A DNA stretch of 64,000 bases from Nitrospirota bacterium. Lineage in GTDB: Bacteria; Nitrospirota; UBA9217. Below the pieces are notes generated by a model that saw only the letters and a program-made list of their open reading frames with translations, searched no databases and had not been told where the DNA came from. The stretch spans positions 310,001 to 374,000 of the forward strand of contig JALNZF010000001.1 of NCBI GenBank assembly GCA_023229435.1. The letters are read 5' to 3'. A program made the translations under genes and the position numbers. Below, piece by piece: positions 44,392 to 52,380 of the stretch (position 1 is its first letter; each line of letters opens with the position of its first letter).

Positions 44392-45165
44392 TCACTTCCC
44401 CTTGCTTTCCTGCCAAAGTGCTTCCATCTCATCCAGCGTCATATCATTCAGCGACCGCCCTGCGTTCGCCGCGTGTTCTTCGATATAACGGAAGCGGTGG
44501 ATGAACTTGCTGATGGTCTTGCGGAGCGCCTCTTCCGGGTTGACGCCGAGGAAGCGCGAAATGTTCACGAGCATGAAGAATATGTCTCCGAGCTCCTCTT
44601 CGATGCCCGCGGCGTCCTTGTTTTTCAGCGATTCCTTGAACTCGGCCATCTCCTCATCGAGCTTGGGCAGGGCTTCGTCGATCTTGCTCCAGTCGAAGCC
44701 CACGCGCGCGGCGCGCTCCTGAAGGCTGTGGGCGCGAAGAAGCGAGGGGAGGTGGCGGGGCACGCCTTCGAGAACCGATTTCCGATCTTCATACCCTTTT
44801 TCCTTTTTCTTGATCTCCTCCCAGTTCGCTAAAACTTCCTTGTCCGTGGCCAGCCGGGCGTCTCCGAACACGTGGGGATGGCGGCGGGTCATCTTTTCGA
44901 TCGTGCCCGAAATAACGTCCTGGATGGTGAATTGGTTGTTTTCCTCCGCGATGCGGGCGTGAAAGATGATCTGGAACAGGAGATCGCCGAGCTCTTCCTT
45001 CACCTTGTCGGGCGACCCCTCGTCGAGGGCGTCCACGACCTCATAGCATTCTTCGATCAGGAATGGTTTAAGCGATCCGGCGGTCTGCTTATGGTCCCAG
45101 GGGCAGCCGTCCGGTCCCCGGAGTTTCGCCATGAGTTCCACGAGGTCGTTGAGGTTATTCTTCAT
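44392..45165 (-). CDS. mazG: Nucleoside triphosphate pyrophosphohydrolase MazG
   Basis: 257-aa house-cleaning enzyme that hydrolyses (d)NTPs to NMP and PPi. Both MazG repeats are present: N-terminal CPWDHKQT...IEECYEVVDAL...EELGDLLFQI and C-terminal LDEEMAEFKESL...EELGDIFFMLVNI, each with the E-x2-E...E-x2-D metal motif. Length matches E. coli MazG. GGAG 8 bp before the ATG on the minus strand and a near-consensus promoter upstream. The inverted-repeat cassette begins 70 bp upstream of its start. Confidence 0.95.
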   Translation of the reverse strand: MKNNLNDLVELMAKLRGPDGCPWDHKQTAGSLKPFLIEECYEVVDALDEGSPDKVKEELGDLLFQIIFHARIAEENNQFTIQDVISGTIEKMTRRHPHVFGDARLATDKEVLANWEEIKKKEKGYEDRKSVLEGVPRHLPSLLRAHSLQERAARVGFDWSKIDEALPKLDEEMAEFKESLKNKDAAGIEEELGDIFFMLVNISRFLGVNPEEALRKTISKFIHRFRYIEEHAANAGRSLNDMTLDEMEALWQESKGK

Positions 45166-45176
45166 TAAAATACTCC

Positions 45177-45206
45177 GTTATCGGACAGGATTGTTATTGA
45201 TGTCAA
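45177..45206 (-). promoter_or_regulatory. Promoter of mazG
   Basis: Minus strand: TTGACA (45201-45206), 18-bp spacer, GATAAC (45177-45182), 11 bp before the ATG. Confidence 0.5.
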
Positions 45207-45234
45207 TACGTGTGTCGCAACAGGGTTGATTTTT

Positions 45235-45267
45235 TGTATCTACTCAGGTCAAATCAGGTCAAAATCT
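45235..45267 (+). repeat. Left 33-bp terminal inverted repeat of the cassette
   Basis: TGTATCTACTCAGGTCAAAT followed by 13 further bases; exact inverse of 46002-46034. The match stops abruptly on both sides. Confidence 0.9.
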
Positions 45268-45380
45268 ATTAGCCGCGAAAGAACCCCCGATAAGACATTT
45301 CGATGGCAGGCTCCAGGATCGCAGAGAGAATTAAAACTGAAATACATGGTTTCAGGTTTTTTCTTTGAGTTCTTTGCGTT

Positions 45381-45406
45381 CTTTTGCGGCCAATCTGAGT
45401 AGTTAC
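45381..45406 (+). repeat. Left inner inverted repeat of the cassette
   Basis: CTTTTGCGGC then AATCTGAGTAGTTAC after one variable base; pairs with 45958-45983. Preceded by TTCTTTGCGTTCTTTTGCGG-like units, a common intergenic motif. Confidence 0.75.
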
Positions 45407-45531
45407 GATTTTTTTACCTTACACAAACCACTCTTTGTTTGCAAGCTTTTTTCTTGAAGCAAAGCGCTATCTATGGTACTCTTACTCATATGCACCACCA
45501 AGCATTATTGACGTCGGAAAGGAGACTGATC

Positions 45532-45945
45532 ATGCTTCAGAAATCTTTGTACGCGGTTGTCGTGGTTGCCGCCTTCACCCTGCTTACGGCCATGGGCGGC
45601 ACCGGCGGGTTCGAACGGTCCCCCCGGGTTGAGAAGAACTATGCCGTCGTCGTTACCGACGCCGCGGGAAACAGGATCGAGGGTGAAAAGTTCAGCTGGG
45701 AAGGACGTATCCATTTCGCGGGATACCTGGGCATGGCGCAGGTGACGATGCCCTTCGAGAAGATCAAGGAGCTGATCGTGGGGGAGAAACGTGACCGGAA
45801 GGTGAAGGTTACGGCGCGACTCACGGACGGGACCGAGACGGGCTTTGAGGTTGACGCGAAATCGCGCTGCTACGGTGATGCAAGTTTCGGCAGCTTCATG
45901 CTGCAGATGGACGAGATCAAGTCGGTTGTCTTTAAAAAGAATTAA
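45532..45945 (+). CDS. Small secreted protein of unknown function inside the cassette
   Basis: 137-aa exported protein: signal peptide at about 1-21 (SLYAVVVVAAFTLLTAMGG), then a beta-rich mature part with YAVVVTDAAGNRIEGEKFSWEG in which the VVTDAAGN and KFSWEG segments stand out, two basic/acidic stretches (GEKRDRKVKV) and a final MLQMDEIKSVVFKKN. No family recognised. AAAGGAG (45518-45524) marks ATG 45532; the frame is open back to 45439. It is the only cargo of the inverted-repeat cassette. Confidence 0.78.
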   Translation: MLQKSLYAVVVVAAFTLLTAMGGTGGFERSPRVEKNYAVVVTDAAGNRIEGEKFSWEGRIHFAGYLGMAQVTMPFEKIKELIVGEKRDRKVKVTARLTDGTETGFEVDAKSRCYGDASFGSFMLQMDEIKSVVFKKN

Positions 45946-45957
45946 GGCAACTCCTGA

Positions 45958-46000
45958 GTAACTACTCAGATTTGCCGCAAAAGCAAGCTTTTGCGGCAAA
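45958..46000 (+). repeat. Right inner inverted repeat and adjoining hairpin
   Basis: 45958-45983 is the inverse of 45381-45406. It runs into a perfect 13-bp hairpin TTTGCCGCAAAAG-CAAG-CTTTTGCGGCAAA (45971-46000), 26 bp after the small gene's stop. It may act as a terminator although no T-run follows. Confidence 0.75.
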
Positions 46001-46001
46001 C

Positions 46002-46034
46002 AGATTTTGACCTGATTTGACCTGAGTAGATACA
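46002..46034 (-). repeat. Right 33-bp terminal inverted repeat of the cassette
   Basis: Exact inverse of 45235-45267. It ends 14 bp before the glnD ATG, in the place where a ribosome site and promoter would be expected. Confidence 0.9.
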
Positions 46035-46048
46035 CTTCTTTTCCCCCC

Positions 46049-48622
46049 ATGAACGGCTCGGACCATATCATGACATCAATTCAGGCCGGCACCATCAAGA
46101 CGATGCTCGAGAAGGAAGGCGCGATCATCCGCAACGCGCATTTTTCCGGCGCGGGCGGCAGCGAGGTGGTCCTGCGCCGGACCGAACTCATTGACAGGAC
46201 GCTCTGCAACGCGTATGACCACCTGACCGCGGCCGGTCCCATGCCCGCGCTCCTTGCCACCGGAGGCTATGGCAGGGGCGAGCTGAATCCGCACTCGGAC
46301 ATAGACATCATGTTCCTGTGCAGAGACGAACAGGACCGGCAGCGTTCTCTGGAGTTGCTGTATGTACTCTGGGACGCCGGCATGGACGTGGGATACAGCG
46401 TTCGGACCATGCCTGAGTGCGTGTCGCTCGCGAGGCAGGACATCAAGATCCGCACCTCGCTCCTTGAATCACGCCTGATCGCGGGAGACCCCGCGTTCTA
46501 CGATTTGTTCATCAGGACCATGCAGAGCGGGGTCTTTTATTGGAAGCCTTCCGCGTTCATCCAGGAAAAGATCGCGGAGCGCGTTGCAACGCGCCGGAAA
46601 TACGGCGGCTCGATCTATCTGCGTGAACCCAACATCAAGGAGTGCGAAGGCGGACTCCGGGACATTCATACCGCGCTATGGATCGCGTTTGTGCGTTATC
46701 GGGTCGCATCGCTCGGAGAACTGGTCGCGAAAAACGTCATCACCGGGAGGCAGTACGCGGTGTTCCAGCGGTCCCGGAACTTCCTTTGGAGACTCAGGAA
46801 CGAGATCCACTATCTCTCGGGCCGGAAGAACGACCATCTTACCTTCGACCTCCAGGAACGCGCTGCAAAGGACTTCAAATACCGCGACTCCGCGCACCTG
46901 TTCGCAGTCGAGCGATTTATGAAGGCCTACTTTCTTCATGCACGGAACATTCGTGAATTTACGGATGCTGTCGTCACAGCCGTTCTTGGGAAACCATCCC
47001 GCAAATGGTTCCAAAGGGCGCAGAAACTCGGACCCTTCTCACTGTCGGGCAGAACGCTATTTCTTTCTTCAGACGAGGGGTGTCATAAAAATGCTGTTCT
47101 TGCCATGACCGCTTTCGAGATCGCCCAAAACAGGCATGCCGTCTTTTCAGACCAGCTCGGATCTCTGATCGGTTCATGCAGACTCGATGATGCTGAGAGG
47201 ATATCCGCTCCGGCTTCAAACGTGTTCCTCACGATCCTCAATAATCCTGATGGACTATCGGAGACGCTTGCCCTGATGAAGGACCTGCGTTTTCTCGGCC
47301 GGTACATCCCGGAATTCCGGGCGATCCAGGCGCTCGCGAGACACGATTATTACCACCTGTACACCGTGGATGAACATATTCTGCTTGCCATTAAAAATCT
47401 TCAGGCCCTGTGGTCGGGCAGTTTCCCTTCGCTCACGACGCTTTCCGATGCCTTTCGGGGCCTCAGCAAGCGCTGGGTCCTGATCCTTGCTCTTTTGCTT
47501 CATGATCTGGGCAAGGCATACCGGAATGAACATGAGCACCGGGGCGTGGAACTGGCCAAGAATATCCTTATGCGACTCTCGGTTACCGGAGTGGATTGTG
47601 ATCGGATCCTTTTTCTCATCGAGAACCATCTCGTCATGGCGCTCCTGTCACAGCGGCGGGAACTCAGTGACCGAAAGGTCATCGCTGATTTTTCCCGGCT
47701 CGTGCAGGACCGCGAGAACCTCTCCATGCTGTATCTGCTCACGTATGCCGATATATCGGCGGTGAACCCCACTTCCTGGACGCAATGGAAGGCCGCGCTG
47801 CTTCAGGACCTCTACCTGAGGACGCTCAACCATCTGGATGCGAGCGCGCAGACCGTTGAGGAAGAACGGGCCAGGCTTACCGCGGCATCCGACAGGATAA
47901 AAAATGCTGCGGATGGACAGTTCTCTTCTCAAGAGATCGATGAATTCATCGCAACCATGCCCGAACAGTACCTCCTCACCGCCTCGACGCGCCGGGTGCT
48001 GGATCACTTGAGCATGATGAAGAAACTGCCCGAAGAACAGCTGGTTATCCGTTGCCGGCATGATATTGAGCGGGGATACACCGAGCTCACCGTCTGCGCC
48101 TACGACGCCTACGGCATGTTTTACCGGACCGCGGGCACGATCGCCTCCAAGAACCTGAACATCCTCCGCGCCCAGGTATTTACCTCAAAGAACGGCGTGA
48201 TGATCGACACGTTCCAGATCACCGGTCCCGAGGGGAAGTTCTTCGATTATGAGGAGGCATGGGAAAGCGTACGCATTGAACTTCGGGCCGCGCTCATGAG
48301 CGGGTTCAAGCTTCCTGAACCAAGCCCTTATGCATGTACCCCGTCGCTCCCCGTGTCGATAACCCCCGCGGTGACGTTCGACAATGAAACCTCGGAGATA
48401 TTCACCATTATCGACATCACCGCCCGCGATTGCGTTGGATTTTTGTATCACGTGTCGAAGGCCCTGTACGACCTGAACCTGGACATCGGCTCCGCGAAGA
48501 TCGTGACCGAGGGATCGCGGGTCATGGACTCTTTTTACGTGACAAACTTGTTTAAGAAAAAGATAGACGATGCGGTCCGGCTTGAGAAGATCCGGGAAAC
48601 GCTGATGAAGGTGATCGGGTAA
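46049..48622 (+). CDS. glnD: [Protein-PII] uridylyltransferase GlnD
   Basis: 857-aa bifunctional nitrogen sensor that uridylylates PII when glutamine is low and removes UMP when it is high. Nucleotidyltransferase motif GGYGRGELNPHSDIDIMFL (about residues 72-90) with both metal aspartates, the GlnD-specific helical region, an HD domain (LLLHDLGKAYRNEHEHRG, about 485-502), and two C-terminal ACT domains (about 675-760 and 785-855). All catalytic residues seen are intact. The start could be ATG 46049 or 46070; neither has a Shine-Dalgarno, and the cassette end lies just upstream. No glnB or glnA is adjacent. Confidence 0.95.
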   Translation: MNGSDHIMTSIQAGTIKTMLEKEGAIIRNAHFSGAGGSEVVLRRTELIDRTLCNAYDHLTAAGPMPALLATGGYGRGELNPHSDIDIMFLCRDEQDRQRSLELLYVLWDAGMDVGYSVRTMPECVSLARQDIKIRTSLLESRLIAGDPAFYDLFIRTMQSGVFYWKPSAFIQEKIAERVATRRKYGGSIYLREPNIKECEGGLRDIHTALWIAFVRYRVASLGELVAKNVITGRQYAVFQRSRNFLWRLRNEIHYLSGRKNDHLTFDLQERAAKDFKYRDSAHLFAVERFMKAYFLHARNIREFTDAVVTAVLGKPSRKWFQRAQKLGPFSLSGRTLFLSSDEGCHKNAVLAMTAFEIAQNRHAVFSDQLGSLIGSCRLDDAERISAPASNVFLTILNNPDGLSETLALMKDLRFLGRYIPEFRAIQALARHDYYHLYTVDEHILLAIKNLQALWSGSFPSLTTLSDAFRGLSKRWVLILALLLHDLGKAYRNEHEHRGVELAKNILMRLSVTGVDCDRILFLIENHLVMALLSQRRELSDRKVIADFSRLVQDRENLSMLYLLTYADISAVNPTSWTQWKAALLQDLYLRTLNHLDASAQTVEEERARLTAASDRIKNAADGQFSSQEIDEFIATMPEQYLLTASTRRVLDHLSMMKKLPEEQLVIRCRHDIERGYTELTVCAYDAYGMFYRTAGTIASKNLNILRAQVFTSKNGVMIDTFQITGPEGKFFDYEEAWESVRIELRAALMSGFKLPEPSPYACTPSLPVSITPAVTFDNETSEIFTIIDITARDCVGFLYHVSKALYDLNLDIGSAKIVTEGSRVMDSFYVTNLFKKKIDDAVRLEKIRETLMKVIG

Positions 48623-48623
48623 C

Positions 48624-48661
48624 AGTTCGTAGTTCGTAGTTTGGAGTGTGGAGTTCGGAGT
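48624..48661. repeat. GTTCGTAGTTCGTAGTTTGGAGT repeat run
   Basis: Tandem GTAGTTC/GGAGTTC-type units fill the 40-bp glnD-tamB gap and include the GGAG that serves as ribosome site for the next gene. Same family as 35694-35791. Confidence 0.55.
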
Positions 48662-48662
48662 A

Positions 48663-51600
48663 ATGAAAAGAATCGTTATCATCATATCGATCGTTCTGTT
48701 CGTCCTGACTGCGGGAGCCGAGGGCTACCTGCAGAGTGACGCCTTTTCACGGATGATCAGGCCTTATGTGCTTGGTCCGCTCAAAGAACTGGTGGGCGAT
48801 GATGCGAAGATCGGTCTGGTTAAAGCCCACTTCATTCCGCCCAATATTGAAGTGCGGGACATCTCGATTCCCTACGCAGGCGGGAACGAAGCCATCGCCA
48901 TCCGGAAGATAAAGGCCTACATCAACCCGCTCCCGCTGTTTCTGAAAAAGATCAGGTTGCCTTCGATTTCCATCCTTGAACCCCGCATTTACGCGGAGCG
49001 TGCAAAAGACGGCACGATCAACCTTACCCCGCTCATCGATCGGATCAGAACGAATGCGGCCCGCAAAGAGTCGGAAGGCACGGCCGGGTTCAGCCTTCTG
49101 CTGAGGAACCTGTCGCTCAGCAAGGGCCGGATCGAGTATAAGGACAAGATGACTTCAGCTCAGTACACCCTGAGCGATCTCAATGTGACCACCAGGGTTT
49201 ATCTTTCGCAAGACCGGTTCACCACCAGCATCAAGAGCGGCCTCATCCGCATTTCGACTCCCGTCTATCCTGAGATAATGGGCAAGGTCATGGCAACCAT
49301 GAAATACGACCGGGGCCGGATCCATATGGATACGGCCGAGCTGTCAACGACGGACGCTGTATTCACCGTATCCGGAGACGCCGGGTTGTCGCAGGAATCA
49401 CCGCTTGATCTCAAGATCACGGGCAGATCGGGTCCGCAGACCATCGGTCGGTTTCTTGATGTCCTGAAACCGGTCAAGAAGCAAAAGGACTCTCTCTTCG
49501 AAGTGCAGGCGCTGGTCCGGGGGAAACTGTCCGATCCGGTCGTAGAGGGAAACCTGAAAATATCCGCAATTCCTGTCAGAGAATATGTGCTTCGGAACGG
49601 TGCCCTGTCGTTCTCCTATCGGGACAAGAGCGTCACGATCTCCGGCAGTCAGTGGAAACTCACGAAGGGCGGGGCAAACCTCGTCATCGACTCCATCGAC
49701 GCCGCACTTGGCGCCAGCAGGGAAGGACTGGAAATACGGCGTCTGGATATCCTCGCCGGCGACCTGGCGCTGCATGGTGACGGACGTGCGGACACGGCAA
49801 AGGGCTTCGACGCGCTTCTCAGCGCCGCGTCCTCGGGGAAAGGAAGGACCATTTCGATTCTGACCGGTCTGCCGTTTGAGGGCCCGGTCAAGGTAACCGG
49901 ACGTCTTTCCGGCAAACTCGACTCGCCCCGTTTCGACGGCAGCCTTTCCGCGGGTCCCGTGACCGTGCGGGGCGTCCTCATCAGCTCCATAGCCGGCAGG
50001 ATAGAGTATGAGCATAAGAAGATACTGCTCTCATCCGTGGACATCGCCGAGCAGTCATCCCGATATATTTTTTCCGGCTCCGTGGACCTGAACGGCAAAG
50101 AACCGGTCTATTCAGCTCGACTCCGTGTCCTTCGGTCAAATGTCGTGAACGTTGTGGCAATGTTCTATAAACAACTGCCGCTCGTGCTTTCCGCAACCGG
50201 CGAGCTGACGTTCAGCGGAACTGCGCAGAATTATTCGGGGAACGGGCATCTCACCCTTGATGCAGGCAGCGCATATGGGGAATCCTTTGTCCGGGGGGCG
50301 GTCACGGCGTCGCTCACCAACGGCAGGATCGCCTTTCCTCAGGTTGTGCTCTACAAAGAGCGGGGAATGGTGAAGGCGACCGGATGGATCGGGTTTCATG
50401 ACGGGAAATATTCCGCTGATCTTGAAAGCAGGGGGATCGACCTGTCCGAAGTCGACCGGCTAAAGGATTTGCCGATCGCCGGTGAGGGCAATCTCGATAT
50501 TCACTCCTCGGGAACCTTTACCCTGCCTGTGGTCAGGGCTTCGCTTACTGTTGAAGCGCTGTCCTACCACCAGGTTTCGATGGGCGGGATACATGCGATT
50601 GCGTTTATCCGGGACGGGGTGATATTTTGCAAAACAGGGCTGCCCGGAGACCGTGTGAACCTGACTATGCGCTGGACGCTTCACACGCCATACCCCTGGA
50701 CCGCTGACGTAAAGATTCTTACCGATGACTTCGACCCTTTATCCATGCTCGATAAAAAGGGGCTCGCTGATCGGGTGAAGGTGGCCGCTGAAGGCGTGCT
50801 GAGGGCGCAGGGCCGTGGACTTGATCTGTCGACGATCTCGGGAGAGGCGATCTTCAAAAAGTTACGCCTCTTCATCGGTGATTATCGGATCGATAACGAT
50901 TCAGAGGTAAAGTTATCTGTGGAAGGCAGCAAAATATCGGTCAAGGCGCTGAATTTCGTCGGCGCCGACACCCGGTTCGGCATCACCGGCTGGGTCCGGC
51001 CCATGGAGGAAATAGACATCGCCCTGAAAGGCACGGCGAATCTATCACTCCTGAAACTGCTCTACCGTGAGGTGGAGCACGCAGCTGGTGTTGCCGAGGT
51101 GAAGTTTGGGATCAAGGATACCTGGAAGAACCCTGACATTACCGGAGAGCTGCTGTTGCGGAACGGTGAGATCAAAATTAAGGACATCCCGCAGCGGTTC
51201 ACCGCGTTGAACAGCAAGATCGTCTTCGAGCAAGGCAGGATCGTTGCGGACTCCTTGTCCGGCGAGGTGGGAGGCGGCACGCTGAGCGCATCGGGATGGG
51301 CGCAGCTTTCCGGCTTGCAACTTCAGGATTTCTCCGCAAAAGCATCCGTGGATAATGTGACGGTCCGCTATCCCGAAGGACTCACCTCGACACTTTCCGG
51401 AGAGCTGTATTATGACGGCGACGCGTCCGAGCAGTCCCTCGCCGGCGACATCACGATCATACGCTCCAGGTACGATAAGCGGGTGGAGTGGAAAAGCATG
51501 CTCGTTGATATCGGCAGAGGTCTGTACCAGAAAAAGAAGACCGAGGTGGCATGGATCGGGGATACGCAGGTCAATATCCGATTCCATGGAGAAAACAACA

Positions 51601-52292
51601 TCCTGTTCCAGAACAATCTCGCTAAAATGCCTCTCGCTGTGGATGTGTTTCTCCGGGGAACGGTCAACCATCCTCAGCTCCTGGGCAGGATCGAGGCCCG
51701 GAGCGGGGTCGTGTATTTCCGTAAGAACGAATTCAAGATACTCCGTGCTTCCGTGGATTTCGTTGATCCCAACCGGATGAACCCCGTGCTGGACATTCAG
51801 GCGGAAACACAGGTGCGCGAATACAAGATCCGGCTCGCGGTCACGGGCACCGCCGAGCATGCGGTAATCACCTATATTTCCGAGCCTTCGCTTATTGACA
51901 CCGATATTCTGGCGCTGCTGACGCTGGGAAAAACCGGATCAGAACTCAAAGGCAAGGAAACCGGCGTGGGGGTGGGCGAGGCCACTTCATTCGCCACCGG
52001 CCAATTCCAGGACGTTATTGAGCGTAATGCAAAAAGACTGACCGGGCTTGATCGTTTTCAGGTTGATCCCTACGTCGGCAAAAGCGATACCTCTGTGCCG
52101 CGGGTCACCGTGGGCAAGGAACTCGTGCGGAACAAGCTTTATGCCACCTACTCGTCAAACGTAGGCGCTACGGCCCCGGAGCAGCTTTTCCGGATGGAGT
52201 ACCTGCTGAACAGGCATTTTTCAGTCGTGGGTGAACGGAACGAGACGGGGAACAACGGGGCTGATATCAAGTATCGGTTTGAATTCAAGTAG
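48663..52292 (+). CDS. tamB: TamB-type translocation/assembly protein (AsmA-like, DUF490)
   Basis: 1209-aa inner-membrane-anchored periplasmic protein. A single N-terminal TM (about 3-23) is followed by AsmA-like and very long beta-rich repeats; the C-terminal 350 residues form the DUF490/TamB domain (ILFQNNLAKMPLAVDVFLRG, DVFLRGTVNHP...GRIEAR, ILALLTLGKTGSE, ATYSSNVGA, and a final YRFEFK). Family members bridge inner and outer membranes and help insert barrels or carry phospholipid outward. It is close to the E. coli length (1259). No TamA/BamA gene follows, so the partner is elsewhere. The start at 48663 uses GGAG in the repeat run. Confidence 0.9.
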   Translation: MKRIVIIISIVLFVLTAGAEGYLQSDAFSRMIRPYVLGPLKELVGDDAKIGLVKAHFIPPNIEVRDISIPYAGGNEAIAIRKIKAYINPLPLFLKKIRLPSISILEPRIYAERAKDGTINLTPLIDRIRTNAARKESEGTAGFSLLLRNLSLSKGRIEYKDKMTSAQYTLSDLNVTTRVYLSQDRFTTSIKSGLIRISTPVYPEIMGKVMATMKYDRGRIHMDTAELSTTDAVFTVSGDAGLSQESPLDLKITGRSGPQTIGRFLDVLKPVKKQKDSLFEVQALVRGKLSDPVVEGNLKISAIPVREYVLRNGALSFSYRDKSVTISGSQWKLTKGGANLVIDSIDAALGASREGLEIRRLDILAGDLALHGDGRADTAKGFDALLSAASSGKGRTISILTGLPFEGPVKVTGRLSGKLDSPRFDGSLSAGPVTVRGVLISSIAGRIEYEHKKILLSSVDIAEQSSRYIFSGSVDLNGKEPVYSARLRVLRSNVVNVVAMFYKQLPLVLSATGELTFSGTAQNYSGNGHLTLDAGSAYGESFVRGAVTASLTNGRIAFPQVVLYKERGMVKATGWIGFHDGKYSADLESRGIDLSEVDRLKDLPIAGEGNLDIHSSGTFTLPVVRASLTVEALSYHQVSMGGIHAIAFIRDGVIFCKTGLPGDRVNLTMRWTLHTPYPWTADVKILTDDFDPLSMLDKKGLADRVKVAAEGVLRAQGRGLDLSTISGEAIFKKLRLFIGDYRIDNDSEVKLSVEGSKISVKALNFVGADTRFGITGWVRPMEEIDIALKGTANLSLLKLLYREVEHAAGVAEVKFGIKDTWKNPDITGELLLRNGEIKIKDIPQRFTALNSKIVFEQGRIVADSLSGEVGGGTLSASGWAQLSGLQLQDFSAKASVDNVTVRYPEGLTSTLSGELYYDGDASEQSLAGDITIIRSRYDKRVEWKSMLVDIGRGLYQKKKTEVAWIGDTQVNIRFHGENNILFQNNLAKMPLAVDVFLRGTVNHPQLLGRIEARSGVVYFRKNEFKILRASVDFVDPNRMNPVLDIQAETQVREYKIRLAVTGTAEHAVITYISEPSLIDTDILALLTLGKTGSELKGKETGVGVGEATSFATGQFQDVIERNAKRLTGLDRFQVDPYVGKSDTSVPRVTVGKELVRNKLYATYSSNVGATAPEQLFRMEYLLNRHFSVVGERNETGNNGADIKYRFEFK

Positions 52293-52293
52293 G

Positions 52294-52380
52294 AACCGCA
52301 AAGAGCATAGGGCATGGCGCATGGGGCAACGGGTTTAAAGCTTTTACGCTCTGCGCCATGCTCTTTGCGCTATGCGGTTT
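52294..52380. terminator. Imperfect hairpin between convergent tamB and polA
   Basis: AACCGCAAAGAGCATAGGGC... (left) faces ...GCCATGCTCTTTGCGCTATG (right, ending at the polA stop). The arms are built of GCATGGCGCA-type units. No T-run; it probably acts as a shared stem rather than a classical terminator. Confidence 0.5.

Larger units (their letters stand above)
45235..46034. mobile_element. 800-bp inverted-repeat cassette carrying one small gene
   Basis: The segment is bounded by perfect 33-bp inverted repeats (45235-45267 and 46002-46034), each containing two AGGTCAAA-type units. Inside lies a second inverted pair of 26 bp with one mismatch (45381-45406 and 45958-45983). The only gene is the 137-aa protein at 45532-45945. 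No transposase and no clear target duplication. It sits between mazG and glnD, ending 14 bp before the glnD start. Confidence 0.6.

Noticed and set aside
45235..46034. Integron-type gene cassette with attC ends
   Set aside because: The ends are long perfect inverted repeats lacking the GTTRRRY core and attC R/L box layout, and there is no integrase.
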